A DNA stretch of 33,159 nucleotides from assembly GCA_005877965.1 (NCBI GenBank), contig VBNP01000028.1, positions 1-33,159 on the forward strand, in the 5' to 3' direction. Origin of the DNA: Gammaproteobacteria bacterium. Its GTDB lineage: Bacteria > Pseudomonadota > Gammaproteobacteria > Steroidobacterales > Steroidobacteraceae. Below, piece by piece: positions 15,677 through 30,272 of the stretch (position 1 is its first letter; every line of letters begins with the position of its first letter). Made by a program: the position numbers and the translations under genes. The notes beneath the pieces were generated by a model that did not search any database, was not told the DNA's origin, and worked only from the letters and a program-made list of their open reading frames with translations.

Positions 15677-18631
15677 TCAACCGGCCGCGGCGTGCGGCGT
15701 TGCGCCGTCCGGGTCCGTGCCCGGCGCATCGCAGCCGCAGGTGAGCAGCGCCACCGGGAACTCGGCCAGGGCGTGCGCGGCCAACACGCCTGCGCTCTCG
15801 CCCTGCCTCACCGGCGAGAGCTGCGCGCCGTCGAGGACGTTGCGGAACGATGCCCGCGAGCGCTCCTCGCGCGGCAGCTCGATGAGCGTCTCGCCCCACA
15901 CGGCTTCCCCGAGGGGCAGTGCGCCCTCGTCACCGAGCAGGCGCCGGTACAGGCGCGGCGCAATGACCACGAGGGACTGCTGCCGGAAGCGGCGCGCGAA
16001 GGCGCACACGTGCTGTGCCTGGCTGCCGCGCACGCGCAGCCGCCGGTAGTCGCCGTCGCGAAACAGTTGCGGGTGCGCGCGCCGCAGCTGCAGGGTCTTC
16101 CAGGTGAGCAGCAGCTTAGCTCGCCCGTCCTGCAGGCGCTGCGCGAGCGCGCGCGGCGAGGCGCCGGCGTCGGCGTGGTGCAGCTCGGCGAGCAGGGCGC
16201 GCCGGCAGCGGTAATCGACCGCGCGCCGATTGTCAGGATCGACCAGCGAGAAATCCCAGAGCTCGTTCCCCTGGTAGATGTCCGGCACCCCCGGTGCGGT
16301 CAGCTTGCACAGCGTCTGCGACAGGCCGTTCAGCAGCCCGAAGCGCGCGACGCGCTGCTGGAACTCGAGAAAGTCGCCGAGAAACAGGTTGTTGTCACGC
16401 GGCTCCAGCACGCTGCGCACGAACTGCAGCAGCGCCTCTTCGTAGGGCGCGTCCGTCTCGGTCCAGCTGGTGCGCAGCTTCGCCTCGCGCGCCGCCTTGA
16501 TCATGTAGGCCTCGATGCGCTCGCGATAGGCGGCGGCAGCCGCCGGGTCCGGCTCGGTAAGCGGCCAGGTACCCACCAGGGTCTGATAGAAGTGGTATTC
16601 GTCGTTACGCGAGGGGGCCTGCCGCCCGTCGACTTCGCGCGTGCGCGAGCGGTTGATGCGGCTCCAGCGCCGCACGGCGTCGCGCCACGGCGTGCTCATT
16701 TCCGAGAGGACGTTGAGCCGCGCGCGCACGTCCTCGGAGCGCTTGGTGTCGTGGGTGGAGGTGGCGAGCATCTCGTGCGGCCAGTGCCGGACGCGGTACT
16801 CCGCGTCCGCATGAAACGCGCGTACGCCGCCGCCGTAATTGCCGGGCTCGCCGCCGACCTCGTTGAGCGACAGCAGGCGGTTGAAGCGATACAGCGCGGT
16901 GTCCTCGATTCCCTTGGCGGTGATCGGCGCGGTGATCTGCTGGAACTTCATGGCGAAAGCGCGCATGCGCCGCCGCAATTCATCGGTCGGCGCCGGCAGC
17001 TCCAGCAGCAGCGCCGCACGCACGAAATCGAACACCGACGCCTCGGTCGCGGCGTGGCGCCGCCGCGCGCTGGCGATTGCCCATTCGATGTAGCGCCGGT
17101 CGCTGTCGGCAACCGTTGCCGCCACGTAAGTCCGGTATACCGGGAAACAGGCGATGACTTCCGCGAGCGCGGTCCGCAGGCCGTTGTAGGTGAAGTCGCG
17201 CGTGCGCCGGTCGGCACGCGCGATCCGCGCCAGCTGGTTGGTGGCGACGTTCAGCTCCGAGGCCAGCGAGCGGCGCAGCACCAGCTGCTGGCACTCGTAC
17301 GCCACGTCCCGCCACTCGAGCGGCTCGTCGATGACTGCGCGGTACACGCGGTCCATGCGCGCGCGGGTGGCGGAATCCACCAGCATGCGGTTGACCACGT
17401 TGGCGAAGTGGTAACCGGTCTCGCCGTGCACCGGCCAGTCCGCCGGCAGGTGCTCGAATGAGGCGGTGATCTTCTCGACCACCAGGTACAGCGCCCGCGC
17501 GCCGCGCCGGCCGGTGACGGCGGCGATGCGCTCCTGCAGGCGGCGAAAATACCCGGCCGGGTCGTACAGCCCGTCCGCGTGATCGATGCGCAGGCCGTCG
17601 ATCATGCCGGCGGCGATCAGCTGCAGCACCAGGCGGTGCGTGACCTCGAAGACCGCGTCGTTGTCGACCCGCAACGCCGCCAGATCGTTCACATCGAAGA
17701 ACCGCCGGTAGTTGATGTCTTGGGCCGCGACGCGCCAGTAGGCGAGGTGATAGGCCTGCAGTTCGAGCAGCTCGTGCAGCGCATCGAAGCTCGCCGGTTC
17801 CGCCGCCGGGCCGCCGAAGCTGCGCACCGCCGCTTCGATCGCGGCGGCGACCTGCGGGTTGCCGGCCGCCAGCACCGCCAGGCGCTGCTTGTGCAGCTGC
17901 TTCTCCCGGTTGCGCTCGGCCACCTGTTCGGGCATGAGCGCCTGGCGGTCCGGCAGCGCCGCCAGCGAGCGCCTGATATTCTCGAGCTCGGTGTTGGAGA
18001 CCAGCGCCGCCACGCGATCGAGGATCCGCGGGTAGGTGCGCGGATCGAGCGGCAGGCGGTGCCACTGGTAGTACACGGCGAAGGAGCCCGAGTGCGGTTC
18101 GAAGCGCAGCTCGAGCTCGCCGCGCTCGAGCACCGTGCCGTAGGGACCGGCCAGCACCGGCACCAGCACCTTGTGAGCGCGCTCCGGATTGGAGGGCGCC
18201 CAGTCGATGTCGAAGAACGCCGCGTAGCTGGATGCCTCGCCGTTCTCCAGCACGTCCATCCACCAGGCGTTGTCGGCGCCCAGGATGCCGACATGATTCG
18301 GCACGATGTCGACGATGTGACCCATGCCGTGCGCGCGCAACGCCGCGACGAACAGCTCGAAGTCATCGCGCTGACCGATCTCCGGGTTGAAGGAGTTGTG
18401 GTCGACCACGTCGTAGCCGTGCGTGCTGCCCGCGCGGGCGCGGAAATACGGCGAGCAGTACACGTGGCTGATTCCGAGCGCCGCCAGATACGGAACGATC
18501 GCCGTCGCGTCGCGGAAGGTGAAGCCGGCGTTGAGCTGCACCCGGTAGGTGGCGCGCGGAACGAGGACTTCGGGCGCGTCGCTGAGGCCCGCGCGCCGGC
18601 GCGCCGGGCCGCGCCGCTCAGCGCGATTCAC
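15677..18631 (-). CDS. treY: Maltooligosyltrehalose synthase
   Basis: Converts the reducing end of a maltooligosaccharide into an alpha,alpha-1,1 linkage, making the substrate for TreZ. It is a GH13 enzyme of 984 aa from the GTG at 18631. That start overlaps the treZ stop by 14 bases and is the only start codon before the conserved PRATYRVQLNAGFTFRDA. The family markers are SPYFRARAGSTHGYDVVDHN, nucleophile Asp in IDGLRIDHADGLYDP (about 349), acid/base Glu in LVVEKITASFEHLP (about 386) and the third carboxylate in STHDTKRSEDVRARL (about 628). The C-terminal TAPGVPDIYQGNELWDFSLV is also characteristic. It is the last gene of the glgB-treS-treZ-treY run. The C-terminal tail is longer than in many homologues. 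Confidence 0.96.
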   Translation of the reverse strand: MNRAERRGPARRRAGLSDAPEVLVPRATYRVQLNAGFTFRDATAIVPYLAALGISHVYCSPYFRARAGSTHGYDVVDHNSFNPEIGQRDDFELFVAALRAHGMGHIVDIVPNHVGILGADNAWWMDVLENGEASSYAAFFDIDWAPSNPERAHKVLVPVLAGPYGTVLERGELELRFEPHSGSFAVYYQWHRLPLDPRTYPRILDRVAALVSNTELENIRRSLAALPDRQALMPEQVAERNREKQLHKQRLAVLAAGNPQVAAAIEAAVRSFGGPAAEPASFDALHELLELQAYHLAYWRVAAQDINYRRFFDVNDLAALRVDNDAVFEVTHRLVLQLIAAGMIDGLRIDHADGLYDPAGYFRRLQERIAAVTGRRGARALYLVVEKITASFEHLPADWPVHGETGYHFANVVNRMLVDSATRARMDRVYRAVIDEPLEWRDVAYECQQLVLRRSLASELNVATNQLARIARADRRTRDFTYNGLRTALAEVIACFPVYRTYVAATVADSDRRYIEWAIASARRRHAATEASVFDFVRAALLLELPAPTDELRRRMRAFAMKFQQITAPITAKGIEDTALYRFNRLLSLNEVGGEPGNYGGGVRAFHADAEYRVRHWPHEMLATSTHDTKRSEDVRARLNVLSEMSTPWRDAVRRWSRINRSRTREVDGRQAPSRNDEYHFYQTLVGTWPLTEPDPAAAAAYRERIEAYMIKAAREAKLRTSWTETDAPYEEALLQFVRSVLEPRDNNLFLGDFLEFQQRVARFGLLNGLSQTLCKLTAPGVPDIYQGNELWDFSLVDPDNRRAVDYRCRRALLAELHHADAGASPRALAQRLQDGRAKLLLTWKTLQLRRAHPQLFRDGDYRRLRVRGSQAQHVCAFARRFRQQSLVVIAPRLYRRLLGDEGALPLGEAVWGETLIELPREERSRASFRNVLDGAQLSPVRQGESAGVLAAHALAEFPVALLTCGCDAPGTDPDGATPHAAAG

Positions 18632-20432
18632 GGCCGTGCTCCAGCAGCCACACGACGCTCCAGGGCGCCAGTTGCCGCCGGCCAAGCGCGGCCTCAGCGT
18701 CACGCTGGGTGGCGAAGATCACGCGGCCCGCGGCGCTCCCGACCAGCGGTGCCGTTGCCGCGCTGAGATTGGCGCTGAGGCGCAGCAGCGTCTCGCCGCC
18801 CGCCCACTGCACCGTGAAGGCCCCGCCGGCTTCGCCCCTGGAGCAGCGTCCCGCGCGCAGCTGCGGAATCAACGGCGCGATCTCGCGGCGCCTGATCGCC
18901 AGCAACCGCCGGTGGTATTGCAGCGCGTGCGCGTGCCAAGGCTCATCGAGGCGCCCCCAGTCCAGGCGCGCGCAGTCCCAGGTCGCCGCAGCCGCCGGAT
19001 CCGCGCAGCCCGGGAACTCGCGGCGGCGATGCGCGTACACCCGCGCCGCCAACTCCGGCTCGAAGTCGCAGAACCACGGGAACGGCTCGCTGGCCGCCCA
19101 CTCCTCGCCCATGAACAGCAGCGGGGGTGCGGGCGCAAGCAGCAGCACCGCGGCCGCGGCGCGCAGCGCCGCCGCGTCGCGCACGAGGGCGGTGAGCCGC
19201 TCGCCGCCGGCGCGATTGCCGATCTGGTCGTGGTTCTGCAGGAAGTTGACGAAGGCGCTTGGCGGCAGGTGCGCACTGCTCGCGCCGCGCCCCCGGCCGA
19301 GGTAGCGCGAGGGCTCACCCTGGTAGGCGAAGCCCTCCGCCAGGGCGCGGCACAGCAGCGCGTGCGGCTCTGGGGCGTAGTCCGCGTAGTAAGTGCCCGA
19401 TTCACCACTCAGCAGGACGTGCAGGCAGTGGTGCGCGTCGTCATTCCACTGCGCGTCGCAGGTCCAGGCGGCGCCCGCGGCGCCGAGAAAGCGCACGGCG
19501 TTGTCGAGGTTCTCGAGCGTGAGGTAGATCGTGCGGGTGCGGCCTTGGGCCGCGCGCGCCACGCGGGCGATCTCGTTGACGATGTGCGGTTCGCTCTGGT
19601 CGTGAACCGCGTGAATCGCGTCCAGACGCAAGCCGTCAAAATGGTATTCCTCGAGCCAGTAGAGTGCGTTGTGGATGAAAAACTCACGCACCGCGGCGCT
19701 GTCCGGTCCGTCGAAGTTGATCGCCGGACCCCAGGGGGTGACGTGCCGCTCGTTGAAGAATTGCGGCGCATACCAGTGCAGGTAATTGCCCTCGGGGCCG
19801 AAGTGGTTGTAGACGACGTCGAGCAGCACCGCGAGCCCACAGCGATGGGCGGCCGCGATCAGGGCCTTCAGCTCCTGCGGCGTGCCGTACGAGCCGTGCG
19901 GGGCGTAGGGCAGTACGCCGTCGTAGCCCCAGCCGCGCGTGCCCGCAAAGGCCGCCACCGGCATCAGCTCGACGGCCGTGACACCGAGCTGCGCGAGGTG
20001 CTCGAGCCGTGCCGCCACCCCGGCAAACGTACCCTCGGGACTGAAGGTTCCAACATGCAATTCGTAGATGACCGTGGCGGACCAGGGCGGGGCGCGCCAG
20101 CCCGCGTCATCCCAGGCGAAGGCGCACGGATCGATGACCTCGCTCGGCCCGTGAACGCCCTGCGGATTGCAGCGCGAGGCGGGATCGGCGACCTCGCGTA
20201 CGCCATCGAGCCGAAAGCGGTACAGGCTGCCGGCGCGGGCCGCGCCGGTCTCGAGTTCGTACCAGCCGCCGGGGAGCGAGCGCATCGCCAGCGGCTGCGT
20301 GCCGCCCGCGTCATGGAGGATCACATCGACCCGCCGCGCCGCCGGCGCCCACAGCCGAAAGCGCACCTGTCCTGCCTCAGTGAGCTGCGCCCCGAACGGC
20401 ATGTGGTGCTGGCGCCGGATCTGCGGCTGCAT
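18618..20432 (-). CDS. treZ: Maltooligosyltrehalose trehalohydrolase
   Basis: Releases trehalose from maltooligosyltrehalose. At 604 aa the length is typical when started at ATG 20432, 14 bases after the treS stop; an internal ATG at 20402 is a close alternative. The N-terminal CBM48/E-set domain begins at PFGAQLTEAGQVRFRLWAP. The GH13 barrel has FAGTRGWGYDGVLPYAPHGS, nucleophile Asp in FDGLRLDAIHAVHD (about 271), Glu in IYLTLENLDNAVRF (about 304) and Asp in NFLQNHDQIGNRAGGERL (about 401). All catalytic residues are present. Its stop overlaps the treY start, the usual coupling of this enzyme pair. Confidence 0.95.
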   Translation of the reverse strand: MQPQIRRQHHMPFGAQLTEAGQVRFRLWAPAARRVDVILHDAGGTQPLAMRSLPGGWYELETGAARAGSLYRFRLDGVREVADPASRCNPQGVHGPSEVIDPCAFAWDDAGWRAPPWSATVIYELHVGTFSPEGTFAGVAARLEHLAQLGVTAVELMPVAAFAGTRGWGYDGVLPYAPHGSYGTPQELKALIAAAHRCGLAVLLDVVYNHFGPEGNYLHWYAPQFFNERHVTPWGPAINFDGPDSAAVREFFIHNALYWLEEYHFDGLRLDAIHAVHDQSEPHIVNEIARVARAAQGRTRTIYLTLENLDNAVRFLGAAGAAWTCDAQWNDDAHHCLHVLLSGESGTYYADYAPEPHALLCRALAEGFAYQGEPSRYLGRGRGASSAHLPPSAFVNFLQNHDQIGNRAGGERLTALVRDAAALRAAAAVLLLAPAPPLLFMGEEWAASEPFPWFCDFEPELAARVYAHRRREFPGCADPAAAATWDCARLDWGRLDEPWHAHALQYHRRLLAIRRREIAPLIPQLRAGRCSRGEAGGAFTVQWAGGETLLRLSANLSAATAPLVGSAAGRVIFATQRDAEAALGRRQLAPWSVVWLLEHGRESR

Positions 20433-20446
20433 GGGAGCTCTCGATC

Positions 20447-23779
<3,333 letters not shown>

Positions 23780-23811
23780 CCGCTGTTGCGTCCTTCCGGG
23801 TCCGGCGCGGC

Positions 23812-25704
<1,893 letters not shown>

Positions 25705-25751
25705 GCCGGAAGTCTAGCAAGTCGCGTGCGGCTGCGCCGCCGGCGCGGCCT

Positions 25752-28358
25752 TTAGGGGGCGCGCCGCCGACCCGAGCTGCCGACGAACACCAGCGATTGG
25801 TCCGCCTCGTCAGGCGGGCGCTGCGCGGCCGCTTCCAGGGCCTGCCGCGCGCGCGTGCCGGCGGCCTGCGCTTCGGCGGCGGCGGCGGCGGCTTCGACCG
25901 GATTGCCCAGCAGGAACCCCTGTACGCCGATCGGACCGCAGCGCGACAGGAACTCCAGTTGCGCCGCCCTCTCGACGCCTTCCGCCACCACCTGCAGACC
26001 CAGTCCATGGCACAGGGCGACGATGGAGCGCACGATCGCCGCGGAGCGCGGGTTGGTGTCCACGGCCGCCGTCAGCTGTCGGTCGAGCTTCACGCGCGAG
26101 ATGGGCAACTGCTCGAGTGAGGTGAGCGAGGAATAGCCGATGCCGAAGTCATCCAGCGCGATCGCCACGCCCAGCGCACGCAGCCGGCGCAGCGACTCGA
26201 CGATGGCGGGGCCGGTCTGAAAGACCGTCTCGGTGATCTCCAGCTCGAGCGCGCTCGCCGGCAGCCCGGTGTCTGCCAGGGTGCGCGCCACGCGATCCAC
26301 GAAATCGCTCTCGAAGAACTGCGGCGGCGACACGTTGATCGCCACGCTGGCGCGGTGCCAGCCTTGCGCGCGCCACGCCGCGGCGGTCGAAGCCGCCGTG
26401 TGCAATATCCAGTCGGTCAGATCGTGAATGAGGCCGGTATTCTCGGCCACGTGGATGAACTCGGTGGCGGTGGCGATGCGGCCGTCGGATTTACGCCAGC
26501 GCAGCAGCGCCTCAACGCCCGTCGACTCGAGGCTGTGCAGCGCGACCTGGGGCTGGTACATGAGCAGCAGGTCGCCGGCCTGGACCGCGCGGCGCAGCGA
26601 CTGCTCGAGCCGAAAACGCTGCGCCGCGGCGTCGTAGAGCGCCGGACTGTAGAGGGCGAAGCGGTTGCGTCCCAGCTCCTTGGCGCGAAACAGCGCCACG
26701 TCCGCTGCGCGCAGCAGCCCTTCCGCGTCCGCCGCGTGATCGGGGTACAGGCTCGCGCCGACGCTGGCGCTGGTCGTGAGCGCGCGGCCGTCGACAATGA
26801 GCGGCTCCTGCAGCGTCGCGACGATCTGTGCCGCGCGGCTCTCGACCTCATCGCTCGATCGCACATCCTCGAGCAGCACCGTGAACTCGTCGCCTCCCAG
26901 GCGCGCCAGCAGGCCCGTGGCCCCGGTGGCGGCGTGCAGGCGCTCGGCGATGTGCTGCAGCACCCGATCGCCAAAGCTGTGACCGAGCGTATCGTTGATC
27001 GACTTGAAGTTGTCCACGTCCACGAACAGCAGCGCCAGGCGCTGCTGCGTTCCGGCGCGCGCCAGCGCGCTCGCCAGGCGCGCCGACAGCGTGCGGCGGT
27101 TGGGCAGCTGCGTCAGCGGATCGTGGTGCGCGAGGTGATGGAGCTGCTGGGTGCGCTCGGCGACGTGACGCTCGAGCTGCGCCTGGTGAGCGCGCAGCTC
27201 CGCCTCGGCGTGCGCGATGCGGTCGGCCATGGTGTTGAAGGATTCGGCGAGCTCATCGACTTCGGCCGAGCCGCCGCGCGGCGCACGTGCAGCGCGGTCG
27301 CCGCCCGCGAGCCGCCGCGTGGCCGCGGTCAGGCGGCGCACCGGCACGCTGATGCTCACCGCCAGCATGAGCGACACCAGCAGCACCAGCCCCAGCACCG
27401 CGGCCGCGGTTTTCCTCAGTGTCTGTTCGGCCTCTTCGGCCGCCGTGGCGGCGTGCTGCGCCGCCCGCACCAGGCCGAGGCGCGCGGGCATCTGCAACTG
27501 CTGCTGCACGCCGAGGGTGAGGGCGGCGCTGTCCTCGCGCAGGCCGTGCCATTGCGGCCCGCTCTGCGCGTCATAGCGGCCGATCTCGCGCCGCAGGCGC
27601 GCGGCCTGCGCGAAGTCCTGCCGCACCAGGCCGAGCCAGGCCCGGCCGGGGGAGCTCTCGAACTCCGCGGAATGCGCATTCAGCACCGTCCTGAAGTCGC
27701 GCTCGCGCCGCGCGGTCTCGCCGGAGGCGGCGACGTTGCCGCGTACGGTGTTGATGGCCGACGCGAGCTCGGCCAGCGAGCGCCGCGCCACCACCTGTGT
27801 GCCGTTGATGGCCAGTCCCGAGCCGCCAGCGGAGGCGATGCGCTGGTAGACCTGGTTGAGAGCCGCCTGGCGCTCCGCGACCCACTGCGCGCGCTGCGCG
27901 GCGCGGCTGGCGAGCTCGCGCGCGTTGGCGATGTGGCGGGTGAGCTGCAGGCGCAGGGCGGTGCCGTCCGCGGTGACCGGCGCCGGCGGCGAACTGCCGA
28001 AGTAGTCGGCGACCGCCGCTTCGAGCGCGCCGCCGGCCTGAATGATGGCGCCGAAATCGTCCGGGCCGTGCGCCTGCATGTCCTCATCGACCGCGCGATC
28101 GTAGGCGAGGAGTTTTTCCAGCACGGCGTTGGCGCTGTTGGCGAGCGGCTCGTCCTCGTTCTGCATGCTGCGAACCGCCGCGAGCGCCTCGCGGGTGGTG
28201 CGCGCGGCGAGCATCTCCCCGAGCACCAGCACGGTCGTGACCGCGGCAAGGCCCAGACCGAGGCGCCGGCCGATCCCGAGTCGCGGGCCGCGCAAGCGCC
28301 AGCCGCGCGCTACGCGTGGCGCGGGCGGCGGGACGGTTTCAGCGATCGGTTTATGCAT
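25752..28358 (-). CDS. Membrane c-di-GMP enzyme: sensor region, HAMP, GGDEF and EAL domains
   Basis: 868-aa inner-membrane protein predicted to make and/or degrade cyclic di-GMP. A first transmembrane helix (LGLGLAAVTTVLVLGEMLAA, about 33-52) and a second near 310-330 (AVLGLVLLVSLMLAVSISV) enclose a mainly helical periplasmic sensor domain of about 260 residues. Then come HAMP (VPVRRLTAATRRLAGGD onward), a linker coiled coil, GGDEF (motif LARLGGDEFTVLLED, about 489) and EAL (STGVEALLRW, about 615). The GGDEF motif is intact, but there is no RxxD inhibitory site five residues before it. EAL metal and catalytic motifs are all visible: INVSPPQF, LEITET, LDDFGIGYSS, VKLDRQL, VAEGVE and GVQGFLLG. 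Both activities are therefore possible; the direction in the cell cannot be told. Confidence 0.94.
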   Translation of the reverse strand: MHKPIAETVPPPAPRVARGWRLRGPRLGIGRRLGLGLAAVTTVLVLGEMLAARTTREALAAVRSMQNEDEPLANSANAVLEKLLAYDRAVDEDMQAHGPDDFGAIIQAGGALEAAVADYFGSSPPAPVTADGTALRLQLTRHIANARELASRAAQRAQWVAERQAALNQVYQRIASAGGSGLAINGTQVVARRSLAELASAINTVRGNVAASGETARRERDFRTVLNAHSAEFESSPGRAWLGLVRQDFAQAARLRREIGRYDAQSGPQWHGLREDSAALTLGVQQQLQMPARLGLVRAAQHAATAAEEAEQTLRKTAAAVLGLVLLVSLMLAVSISVPVRRLTAATRRLAGGDRAARAPRGGSAEVDELAESFNTMADRIAHAEAELRAHQAQLERHVAERTQQLHHLAHHDPLTQLPNRRTLSARLASALARAGTQQRLALLFVDVDNFKSINDTLGHSFGDRVLQHIAERLHAATGATGLLARLGGDEFTVLLEDVRSSDEVESRAAQIVATLQEPLIVDGRALTTSASVGASLYPDHAADAEGLLRAADVALFRAKELGRNRFALYSPALYDAAAQRFRLEQSLRRAVQAGDLLLMYQPQVALHSLESTGVEALLRWRKSDGRIATATEFIHVAENTGLIHDLTDWILHTAASTAAAWRAQGWHRASVAINVSPPQFFESDFVDRVARTLADTGLPASALELEITETVFQTGPAIVESLRRLRALGVAIALDDFGIGYSSLTSLEQLPISRVKLDRQLTAAVDTNPRSAAIVRSIVALCHGLGLQVVAEGVERAAQLEFLSRCGPIGVQGFLLGNPVEAAAAAAEAQAAGTRARQALEAAAQRPPDEADQSLVFVGSSGRRRAP

Positions 28359-28543
28359 AGGACATAAGCCGCTGTCGGCAGATGCGGACGTGCTTCACAC
28401 TCAATGCAACCGCCGCATGATGCGCGCGCCAGTCGCCGCGCTTCCGTGGACGGCATCGCATAAAGCACACGCGCGGCTGCAAACGGGGGTGCGGGATCAG
28501 GCCCGGACGGGGTGCTGCGTGTCGGTCGTCACGTTCTTTGCCA

Positions 28544-28549
28544 TATACT
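28544..28549 (+). promoter_or_regulatory. Possible -10 element before the small Cys-motif gene
   Basis: TATACT, one base from the -10 consensus, lies 31 bases before the ATG at 28581, in the 222-base gap shared with the divergent GGDEF-EAL gene. No good -35 box is seen at normal spacing. The rest of the gap (28359-28543) holds nothing I can name. Confidence 0.35.
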
Positions 28550-28580
28550 AGGCGCCAACGATGAAGGGCGGCCGAAGAGC

Positions 28581-28880
28581 ATGAGCGAGCTTGCTGATAC
28601 CTTTGACGCGGCCTTTTCGAAGGCGGTCGATCTGGGCAACCGGATCGCAGACAAGGATAAGGACGCCGACCTTTGGGACATCGCCGACGGGTTGCTCGCC
28701 GGCGCGATCCAATACTGGTTGTATTCGCGTCAACCGTGCGGCGATCCGCGCTGCCAGGACTGCATGCCCATCAGTACCGCCCAGGGCCGCATGGCGGAAC
28801 TCAACCGCCTCCTCGGGCAGTTAGCTTCCGAGAGCGAGTACTTCCACACGCCGACCGACGCCAACGCCGGCCGCGCGTGA
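28581..28880 (+). CDS. Small hypothetical protein with a C-x4-C-x2-C motif
   Basis: I do not recognise this 99-aa protein. It is acidic and probably helical in its first half (SELADTFDAAFSKAVDLGNR, then a KDKDADLWDIADG segment). It has a short hydrophobic/aromatic stretch (GLLAGAIQYWLYSRQP). The Cys cluster CGDPRCQDC at residues 53-61 could bind a metal or be redox-active. No signal peptide or membrane helix is evident. A seven-codon frame (ATG 28561 to TGA 28584) overlaps its ATG as ATGA and could couple its translation. It is divergent from the GGDEF-EAL gene and convergent with gabT. The AT-containing promoter region and sensible codon use make it likely to be real. Confidence 0.7.
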   Translation: MSELADTFDAAFSKAVDLGNRIADKDKDADLWDIADGLLAGAIQYWLYSRQPCGDPRCQDCMPISTAQGRMAELNRLLGQLASESEYFHTPTDANAGRA

Positions 28881-28882
28881 GG

Positions 28883-28897
28883 GCGCGGCGCCCGCGC
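28883..28897. terminator. Hairpin between convergent small-protein gene and gabT
   Basis: GCGCGG and CCGCGC form a 6-bp stem with a 3-base loop, directly after the stop of the Cys-motif gene and before the gabT stop. It lacks a T-run, so it is only a candidate terminator. Confidence 0.3.
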
Positions 28898-28912
28898 AGT
28901 CAGCGCGGCGAA

Positions 28913-30220
28913 TCAGATCGCGGCGCTCGCTTGCAACCGCGCGCCCGCCACTTCCTCCAGCGCCAGCTCGAACAGGTGGCAGCCTTCCTTCAGGTGTGTG
29001 TCGGAGATCGTCAGCGGCGCGAGGAAGCGGATCACGTTGGAGTAGACGCCGCAGGAGAGAATCACCAGCCCGCGCCGGCCGGCGGCCTGCACCAGCGCCC
29101 TGGTGAGATCCGCATCCGGCGCATCGGCGCGCGAGTTCTTCACCAGCTCGACGGCCACCATGGCGCCGAGCGCGCGCACGTCGCCCACACACGGAAAGCG
29201 CACCTGCAGCCCCTTCAGGCGCGAGCTCATGAAGCGCCCGATGTCCTGCGCGCGTTTCAGCAGCTGCTCCTCGCGCATTACCGCGAGCACCGCCAGCCCC
29301 GCGGCGCAGCCGAGCGGGGAGCCGGCGAACGTGCCCCCCAGCCCGCCCGGGCCCGGCGCGTCCATGATGTCGGCCTTGCCGGTCACGGCTGACAGCGGTA
29401 CCCCGCCGGCCACGCTCTTCGCGATGGTGATCAGATCCGGCTCGACGCCCGAGTGCTCGATGGCGAACATGCGTCCGGTGCGGCCAAAGCCGCTCTGGAT
29501 CTCGTCGGCGATCAGGACGATGCCGTGGCTGTCGCACAGGCTGCGCAGCCGTCGCAGAAACTCCGACGGCGCCGCGTAGAACCCGCCTTCCCCCAGCACC
29601 GGCTCGATGATGATCGCCGCCACGCGCGCCGGGTCCACGTCCGCCTTGAACAGCTGCTCGAGCGCCTGCAGCGAATGCTCGAGCGTGACGCCGTGATACG
29701 GCATCGGGTAGGGCAGGTGATAGACCTCCGGCAGCATCGGCCCAAAGCCGGCCTTGTAGGGATGCACCTTGCCGGTGAGACTCACGCATGCGAGCGTGCG
29801 GCCGTGGAAGCTGCCCGAGAACGCGATCACGGCCGAGCGCCTGGTATGGAAGCGCGCGATCTTGATGGCGTTCTCGACCGCCTCCGCGCCGGTGGTCAGG
29901 AATATGGTCTTCTTGGGACTGGCGCCCGGGGCGAGCGCGTTCAACTGCTCGGCGAGGGCGATGTAGCTCTCGTAGGGCGTCACCTGAAAGCAGGCATGCA
30001 TGAGGTTTTCCAGCTGCCGTGCGACCGCCTGCTGCACCTTCGGGTGCAGGTGGCCGGTGTTGAGTACCGAGATGCCGCTGGCGAAGTCGATATAGCGCCG
30101 GCCCTCGACGTCCCAGATCTCGGCGTTGGAGGCACGCTCGGCGTACACCGCGAGCGAGTTGGTGACGCCGCGCGGCACGGCTTGCTGGCGGCGGGCATGC
30201 AGTTCGGCGTTCGACGTCAA
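28913..30220 (-). CDS. gabT: 4-aminobutyrate aminotransferase (class III PLP aminotransferase)
   Basis: Transfers the amino group of 4-aminobutyrate (or a similar omega-amino acid) to 2-oxoglutarate, giving succinate semialdehyde. The 435-aa protein starts at a TTG codon with AAGGGGAA five bases upstream, and the resulting MTSNAELHARRQQAVPRGV matches the normal GabT N-terminus. Class III markers are FLTTGAEAVENAIKIAR, FSGSFHGRT, EPVLGEGGFYAAP, the cofactor Asp in LIADEIQSGFGRTG (about 239) and the Schiff-base Lys in LITIAKSVAGGVP (about 268). The usual partner, succinate-semialdehyde dehydrogenase (GabD), is not in the window. Other omega-aminotransferases, such as 5-aminovalerate transaminase, cannot be excluded. 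Confidence 0.92.
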   Translation of the reverse strand: MTSNAELHARRQQAVPRGVTNSLAVYAERASNAEIWDVEGRRYIDFASGISVLNTGHLHPKVQQAVARQLENLMHACFQVTPYESYIALAEQLNALAPGASPKKTIFLTTGAEAVENAIKIARFHTRRSAVIAFSGSFHGRTLACVSLTGKVHPYKAGFGPMLPEVYHLPYPMPYHGVTLEHSLQALEQLFKADVDPARVAAIIIEPVLGEGGFYAAPSEFLRRLRSLCDSHGIVLIADEIQSGFGRTGRMFAIEHSGVEPDLITIAKSVAGGVPLSAVTGKADIMDAPGPGGLGGTFAGSPLGCAAGLAVLAVMREEQLLKRAQDIGRFMSSRLKGLQVRFPCVGDVRALGAMVAVELVKNSRADAPDADLTRALVQAAGRRGLVILSCGVYSNVIRFLAPLTISDTHLKEGCHLFELALEEVAGARLQASAAI

Positions 30221-30225
30221 GGCGG

Positions 30226-30233
30226 TTCCCCTT
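30226..30233 (-). promoter_or_regulatory. Ribosome binding site supporting the TTG start of gabT
   Basis: The minus strand reads AAGGGGAA, then CCGCC, then TTG. No ATG or GTG with the conserved N-terminus is available nearby, so this site decides the rare start codon. Confidence 0.7.
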
Positions 30234-30272
30234 AGCTTGTGAGAATTGCGGCGGACACTTCGGTGCCGCAGA

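Noticed and set aside
18632..18703. Upstream ATG start for treY
   Set aside because: It would overlap treZ by 86 bases and add residues unlike the family; the GTG at 18631 gives the usual coupled overlap.
26355..28367. 670-codon plus-strand open frame opposite the GGDEF-EAL gene
   Set aside because: Antisense to a gene with complete catalytic motifs; the translation shows no family features.
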